In this document: positions 22,731 to 26,468 of the stretch, piece after piece | Layout of the letters: every line of letters starts with the position of its first letter | How positions within the stretch are numbered: position 1 is the stretch's first letter | DNA from: Sulfuriferula multivorans | Lineage (GTDB): Bacteria > Pseudomonadota > Gammaproteobacteria > Burkholderiales > Thiobacillaceae | Reading direction: 5' to 3' | Assembly: GCA_010365175.1 (NCBI GenBank) | Contig: JAAFGW010000006.1 | Coordinates: forward strand, 1-26,468 | Length of the DNA: 26,468 nucleotides | Notes under the pieces: model-generated | Database searches by the model: none | Seen by the model: the letters and a program-made list of their open reading frames with translations, nothing else | Told to the model about the DNA's origin: nothing | Translations under genes and position numbers: made by a program

Positions 22731-23981
22731 ATGCAGCTTCTCACCCTTGGGGTCAACCATCACACTGCACCGCTCGCGATCCGCGAACAGGTCGCGTTCG
22801 GCCCCGAAAAGCTGGTACAGGCGCTGCATGAGCTGACGCAAAGCCAGCGTGCGTCTGAAGTGGCCATCCTGTCGACCTGCAACCGCACCGAGCTGTATTG
22901 CAACACGCCTTCGCCCGAATCCGTAACGCAATGGCTGGCCGACTTTCACCATATCGAGCGCCGTGAACTTGCGCCATATCTGTATGCCCTGCCGCGTGAA
23001 CAAGCCGCGCAGCATGCCTTTCGCGTCGCGGCAGGGCTTGATTCGATGGTGCTGGGCGAAACACAAATACTCGGCCAGATGAAGCAGGCGGTGCACACCG
23101 CCGAAGAAGCCGGCACGCTCGGCCTGTTACTGCACAAGCTGTTCCAGCGCACCTTCTCAGTGGCCAAGGAAGTCCGCACCAGCACTGAAATCGGCGCCAA
23201 TTCGGTGTCAATGGCTGCCGCTGCTGTGAGGCTTGCCGAGCGGATTTTCCCCAGCGTCAAGGAACAGGCCTGTTTGTTCATCGGCGCCGGCGAGATGATC
23301 GAGCTGTGCATTACGCATTTTGCTGCGCAGCATCCCCGCCGCATGACTGTGGCCAACCGCACCGCCGAACGCGCCCGCCCGCTGGCAGAGCGTTTTGGCG
23401 CCAGCGTCATCCCACTGACCGCTTTGCCGGAAGAACTCCCGAACTACGACATCATTATCACCTCCACCGCCAGCCCGCTGCCTATCCTGGGCAAGGGTCT
23501 GCTCGAGCGTGCGATCAAGCAGCGCCGGCATCGCCCAATCTTCATCGTCGATCTGGCCGTACCACGCGACGTCGAAGCCGAGGTCTCCGACATGGGTGAC
23601 GTTTTCCTTTACACCGTGGACGACCTCGGCCAGGTGGTGCGCGAGGGCATGGATAACCGTGTCGCGCAGGTGGTGCAGGCCGAGGCCATCATCGAGACCA
23701 GCGTGGAAAGTTTTGTGCATTGGATGGAGGGCCGCGAAGTCGTGCCGGTCATTCGGTCTTTACGCGACAGCGCCGAGCGCTACCGTCGCCACGAACTCGA
23801 AAAGGCCGAAAAAGCACTGGCGCGCGGCGAAGATCCGCGGACCGTGCTCGAGGCGATGAGCCATGCCCTCTCCAACAAGCTGCTTCACGGCCCAAGCCAC
23901 GCGCTCAATCACGCCCTCACTGACGAACGCGAGCAGCTCGTCCGTCTGATCAGCCAGTTGTACGGGTTACACCGGGAATGA
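22731..23981 (+). CDS. hemA: Glutamyl-tRNA reductase
   Basis: 416 aa. It has the family start MQLLTLGVNHHTAPLAIREQVAF and catalytic C50 in ILSTCNRTELYCNT, exactly at the usual position. The NADPH domain follows (ACLFIGAGEMIELCITHF, then TVANRTAERARPLAERFG). It reduces Glu-tRNA to glutamate-1-semialdehyde, the first committed step of tetrapyrrole synthesis, and so also feeds siroheme and heme for the Dsr proteins. A TAAAAT box at 22696-22701 could be a -10 element, though no good -35 is seen. The stop overlaps prfA by ATGA, the common hemA-prfA-prmC arrangement. Confidence 0.98.
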   Translation: MQLLTLGVNHHTAPLAIREQVAFGPEKLVQALHELTQSQRASEVAILSTCNRTELYCNTPSPESVTQWLADFHHIERRELAPYLYALPREQAAQHAFRVAAGLDSMVLGETQILGQMKQAVHTAEEAGTLGLLLHKLFQRTFSVAKEVRTSTEIGANSVSMAAAAVRLAERIFPSVKEQACLFIGAGEMIELCITHFAAQHPRRMTVANRTAERARPLAERFGASVIPLTALPEELPNYDIIITSTASPLPILGKGLLERAIKQRRHRPIFIVDLAVPRDVEAEVSDMGDVFLYTVDDLGQVVREGMDNRVAQVVQAEAIIETSVESFVHWMEGREVVPVIRSLRDSAERYRRHELEKAEKALARGEDPRTVLEAMSHALSNKLLHGPSHALNHALTDEREQLVRLISQLYGLHRE

Positions 23982-25060
23982 AAGCCTCGCTAACCGACAA
24001 GCTCGCTCGTGCCGACGAGCGGCTCGAGGAACTCGACGCACTGCTGTCGCAGCCTGAAATTGCCAGTGACATGGAACGCTACCGTAAGCTCACCCGTGAG
24101 CATGCCGATCTCACTCCTGTTGTGGAACTGTATCGCCAGTACCGGCAAGTCGAGGCTGACCAGCAGACAGCGCGTGAACTGCTTGCCGATCCCGACATGC
24201 GCGACCTGGCCGAGGCCGAACTCGCCGACAGCGCAGAGCGCATCACGCAGCTGGAAAATGAACTGCAAACCGCGCTACTGCCGAAAGATCCCAACGACGA
24301 GCGCAACATCTTTCTGGAAATTCGAGCCGGCACCGGCGGTGACGAATCCGCGCTGTTTGCCGGCAATCTGCTGCGCATGTATACCCGCTACGCAGAACGC
24401 CAAGGCTGGAAAGTGGAAGTGGTGTCGGAGAATCCTGGCGAGGTGGGTGGTTACAAGGAAGCCATCGTGCGCATCGCGGGCCAAGGGGCGTATTCGCGCC
24501 TTAAATTTGAGTCCGGTGGCCATCGCGTGCAGCGTGTGCCGGAAACCGAATCGCAGGGACGCATTCATACTTCGGCATGCACCGTCGCGGTCATGCCGGA
24601 AGTCGATGAAGTCAGCGAAATAACCATTAATCCAGCCGACTTGCGGGTCGACACGTATCGCGCCTCTGGAGCAGGCGGTCAGCACATCAACAAAACCGAT
24701 TCCGCGATCCGCATCACCCACCTGCCGACCGGCCTGGTGGTCGAATGCCAGGACGACCGCTCGCAACACCGCAACCGTGCTCAGGCGATGAGCGTGCTGG
24801 CAGCACGGCTGAAAGACCGCGAACTACAGGCCCTGCAAGCCGCAGAAGCCAGCACCCGCAAAAGCCTAGTCGGCACAGGCGACCGCTCTGATCGCATCCG
24901 CACCTACAATTTCCCGCAAGGCCGCATCACCGACCACCGCATCAACCTCACGCTGTACAAGATCGACGCCATGATGGACGGTGAGCTGACAGAATTATTT
25001 GATGCACTGGCGGCCGAACATCAGGCCGAATTACTGGCCACCCTGTCCGGCGAAGCCTGA
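23978..25060 (+). CDS. prfA: Peptide chain release factor 1
   Basis: 360 aa, the normal length. The GGQ motif is at 233-235 (GAGGQHINKTDSAIRITH) and the stop-codon reading tripeptide is PET at 188-190 (RVPETESQGRIHTSA), a PxT form characteristic of RF1. It ends translation at UAA and UAG. It overlaps hemA by four bases and is followed directly by prmC, which methylates its GGQ glutamine. Confidence 0.98.
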   Translation: MKASLTDKLARADERLEELDALLSQPEIASDMERYRKLTREHADLTPVVELYRQYRQVEADQQTARELLADPDMRDLAEAELADSAERITQLENELQTALLPKDPNDERNIFLEIRAGTGGDESALFAGNLLRMYTRYAERQGWKVEVVSENPGEVGGYKEAIVRIAGQGAYSRLKFESGGHRVQRVPETESQGRIHTSACTVAVMPEVDEVSEITINPADLRVDTYRASGAGGQHINKTDSAIRITHLPTGLVVECQDDRSQHRNRAQAMSVLAARLKDRELQALQAAEASTRKSLVGTGDRSDRIRTYNFPQGRITDHRINLTLYKIDAMMDGELTELFDALAAEHQAELLATLSGEA

Positions 25061-25909
25061 GTGAACGTTAGCCAACTGCTCAGCGACGCGACCCAACGCA
25101 TCGCGGCGGCGATTGACTTGCCGCTTCGCGAAGCCCGCCTGGAAGCCCGGGTTCTCGCCTCGCATGCGTGGCAGGTGGATGCAGCCTGGTTGATTGCTCA
25201 CGATACCGATTCGGTTTTGGCGGTCCACGCAGCCCAGTTTCAAACCCTGCTTTCACGCCGACTTCAAGGCACGCCCATTGCCTATCTGGTGGGCCTGCGA
25301 GAGTTTTTCGGCCGCTCATTCGAAGTGTCCGCCGATGTACTGATCCCCCGCCCCGATACTGAACTGCTGGTCGAACGAGCGCTTGCAACATTGCCACCCG
25401 ACCAACCCGTTGAGGTGCTGGATATGGGCACAGGAAGCGGCTGCATCGCGATTACGCTCGCACTGGAATGCCCGCGCGCGCGCGTAACCGCCGTTGATTG
25501 CTCGCCCGCAGCCTTGACGATGGCGCAACGTAACGCCGTACGTCTCTCTGCCCCGATTGAATACGTAGTAAGCAACTGGTTCGCCGCGCTGGGCGTCCTG
25601 CGTTTTGATCTGATTGTCAGCAACCCACCTTACATCGCGAACCAGGACCCTCACCTCGCGCGCGGCGACGTCCGCTTTGAACCGCTGACTGCACTGGCAT
25701 CCGGCCCGGATGGGCTGGATGATCTGCGACATTTAATCCATGCCGCCCGTGACCATCTCAAACCCGGTGCGGGCCTGCTGCTTGAACATGGCTACGATCA
25801 ATCTGACGCAGTACTCGATTTGTTGCGGAAAAACGGGATAGCGCAGGCGCAAAGCTGGGCCGACCTTTCAGGAACACTGCGTGTGAGCGGCGGAAAATTG
25901 TCGGAATAA
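25061..25909 (+). CDS. prmC: Release factor glutamine N5-methyltransferase
   Basis: 282 aa from a GTG that directly follows the prfA stop codon. The SAM site is VLDMGTGSGCIAITLAL (119-135) and the NPPY motif is at 188-191 (LIVSNPPYIANQDPHL). An N-terminal helical domain of about 80 residues binds the release factor (LLSRRLQGTPIAYLVGLREFFG). It methylates the glutamine of the GGQ motif of RF1 and RF2. The gene ends the hemA-prfA-prmC operon; no clear terminator follows in the 142-base gap. Confidence 0.97.
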   Translation: MNVSQLLSDATQRIAAAIDLPLREARLEARVLASHAWQVDAAWLIAHDTDSVLAVHAAQFQTLLSRRLQGTPIAYLVGLREFFGRSFEVSADVLIPRPDTELLVERALATLPPDQPVEVLDMGTGSGCIAITLALECPRARVTAVDCSPAALTMAQRNAVRLSAPIEYVVSNWFAALGVLRFDLIVSNPPYIANQDPHLARGDVRFEPLTALASGPDGLDDLRHLIHAARDHLKPGAGLLLEHGYDQSDAVLDLLRKNGIAQAQSWADLSGTLRVSGGKLSE

Positions 25910-26051
25910 TTTACACACTGTCGCGCGAACGCAATTTGATATCTCGCTCAACCCGCCTCGGAGTGGTCTTCTCCGGCTACATCAGGGTATATTGGCGTGA
26001 TTCTTGCTGTACTTGTTGGCACATTATCCAACTAATTGATCGAGGCCTGCC

Positions 26052-26468
26052 ATGTCTGACCATTCACCTGACACCCAAGACCATCTACCGCTCACCAAAC
26101 TGGACAGCGAAATCAACCCTTCGCGTCGCAAATTGGCAGGGACTGCGTTGGGGGTTGCTGCGGTTTTCACACTGGCCAGCCGCCCGGTCTGGGCCAATCA
26201 GTGCACCATTTCCGGCATGGCATCGGGCAATCTATCCGCGCCAAGAGGACCGGCTTGCGGAGGCTGCACACCGAGCTACTGGAAACAGGCTCAGCACCTG
26301 GACTCGTGGGGCGCGACTAGCTTCAAAACCACCGACATGTTCAACAAAGTATTTGGCGTGACGCAATACAACAAAACCGATGGCATGCCCTACACCCTGC
26401 TTGAAGTCATGAAACTACTCAATGGAAACGGCAATGGCACACCTGACCCCATGTCGACCGACCTCGGA
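26052..26468 (+). CDS. Secreted Tat-type protein with CxxCTPSYWK motif, 5' part (cut by window edge)
   Basis: The ATG at 26052 has GAGG upstream; 139 codons are visible and the frame is still open at the window end. An N-terminal twin-arginine-like signal is present: PSRRKLAG (23-30), a hydrophobic stretch to about 45 and a likely cleavage site after VWA (residue 48). The mature part begins NQCTISGMASGN and contains CGGCTPSYWKQAQHLDSWG. A cysteine-containing TPxYWK motif of this kind occurs in various secreted bacterial proteins of unknown role. No catalytic motif is recognised. The 142-base gap upstream has TATATT (within AGGGTATATTGG) as a possible -10. Confidence 0.8.
   Translation, partial: MSDHSPDTQDHLPLTKLDSEINPSRRKLAGTALGVAAVFTLASRPVWANQCTISGMASGNLSAPRGPACGGCTPSYWKQAQHLDSWGATSFKTTDMFNKVFGVTQYNKTDGMPYTLLEVMKLLNGNGNGTPDPMSTDLG

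Noticed and set aside
25936..26361. 141-codon frame before and over the last gene
   Set aside because: It overlaps, in another frame, the gene at 26052, which has a ribosome site, a signal peptide and a known motif.

Overview
The window holds a complete reverse-type (oxidative) dissimilatory sulfite reductase locus. It comes from a sulfur-oxidising proteobacterium, most likely a betaproteobacterium of the Thiobacillus/Sulfuricella kind. The evidence is the dsrABEFHCMKLJOPNR gene order, the presence of dsrEFH and dsrL (oxidative markers), the moderately GC-rich codon use, and the hemA-prfA-prmC housekeeping block. The genus cannot be fixed from the sequence alone.

Left edge (1-2293, + strand): the 3' part of a NarX-like GAF/HisKA_3 sensor kinase, its overlapping NarL-like response regulator, and a small two-helix LapA-like membrane protein with a coiled-coil tail. 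Then, on the - strand, a CPA1-type cation/proton antiporter with a cytoplasmic TrkA-N domain (2354-4210).

Centre (4359-18588, all - strand, transcribed right to left): dsrA, dsrB, dsrE, dsrF, dsrH, dsrC, dsrM, dsrK, dsrL, dsrJ, dsrO, dsrP, dsrN, dsrR, cysG. CysG makes siroheme and DsrN amidates it for DsrAB. DsrEFH passes sulfur to DsrC. DsrAB oxidises the sulfur to sulfite with DsrL as electron partner. The membrane complex DsrMKJOP reoxidises and recycles DsrC. Most genes overlap or lie within a few bases of each other. Four junctions (A/B, B/E, C/M, P/N) instead carry strong hairpins that look like mRNA processing or stabilising elements.

The intergenic region upstream of dsrA (18589-18959) contains a plausible dsr promoter. 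Just upstream of it is a perfect 21-bp inverted repeat, with three exact matches in the region to the NarL heptamer consensus. This links it, by inference, to the NarXL-like pair at the left edge.

Right side (+ strand), divergent from dsrA: a 73-aa protein, a Cas6/Cmx6-like RAMP protein with no CRISPR array in the window, and a DsrC-family protein lacking every cysteine. These three form the most unusual module here. They are followed by a 3-mercaptopyruvate sulfurtransferase-type rhodanese, an unrecognised 206-aa helical protein and a TauD/TfdA-like dioxygenase. Next come hemA, prfA and prmC, and then the start of a secreted Tat-type protein with a CxxCTPSYWK motif, cut by the window edge. 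No tRNA, rRNA, insertion sequence or CRISPR array was seen.
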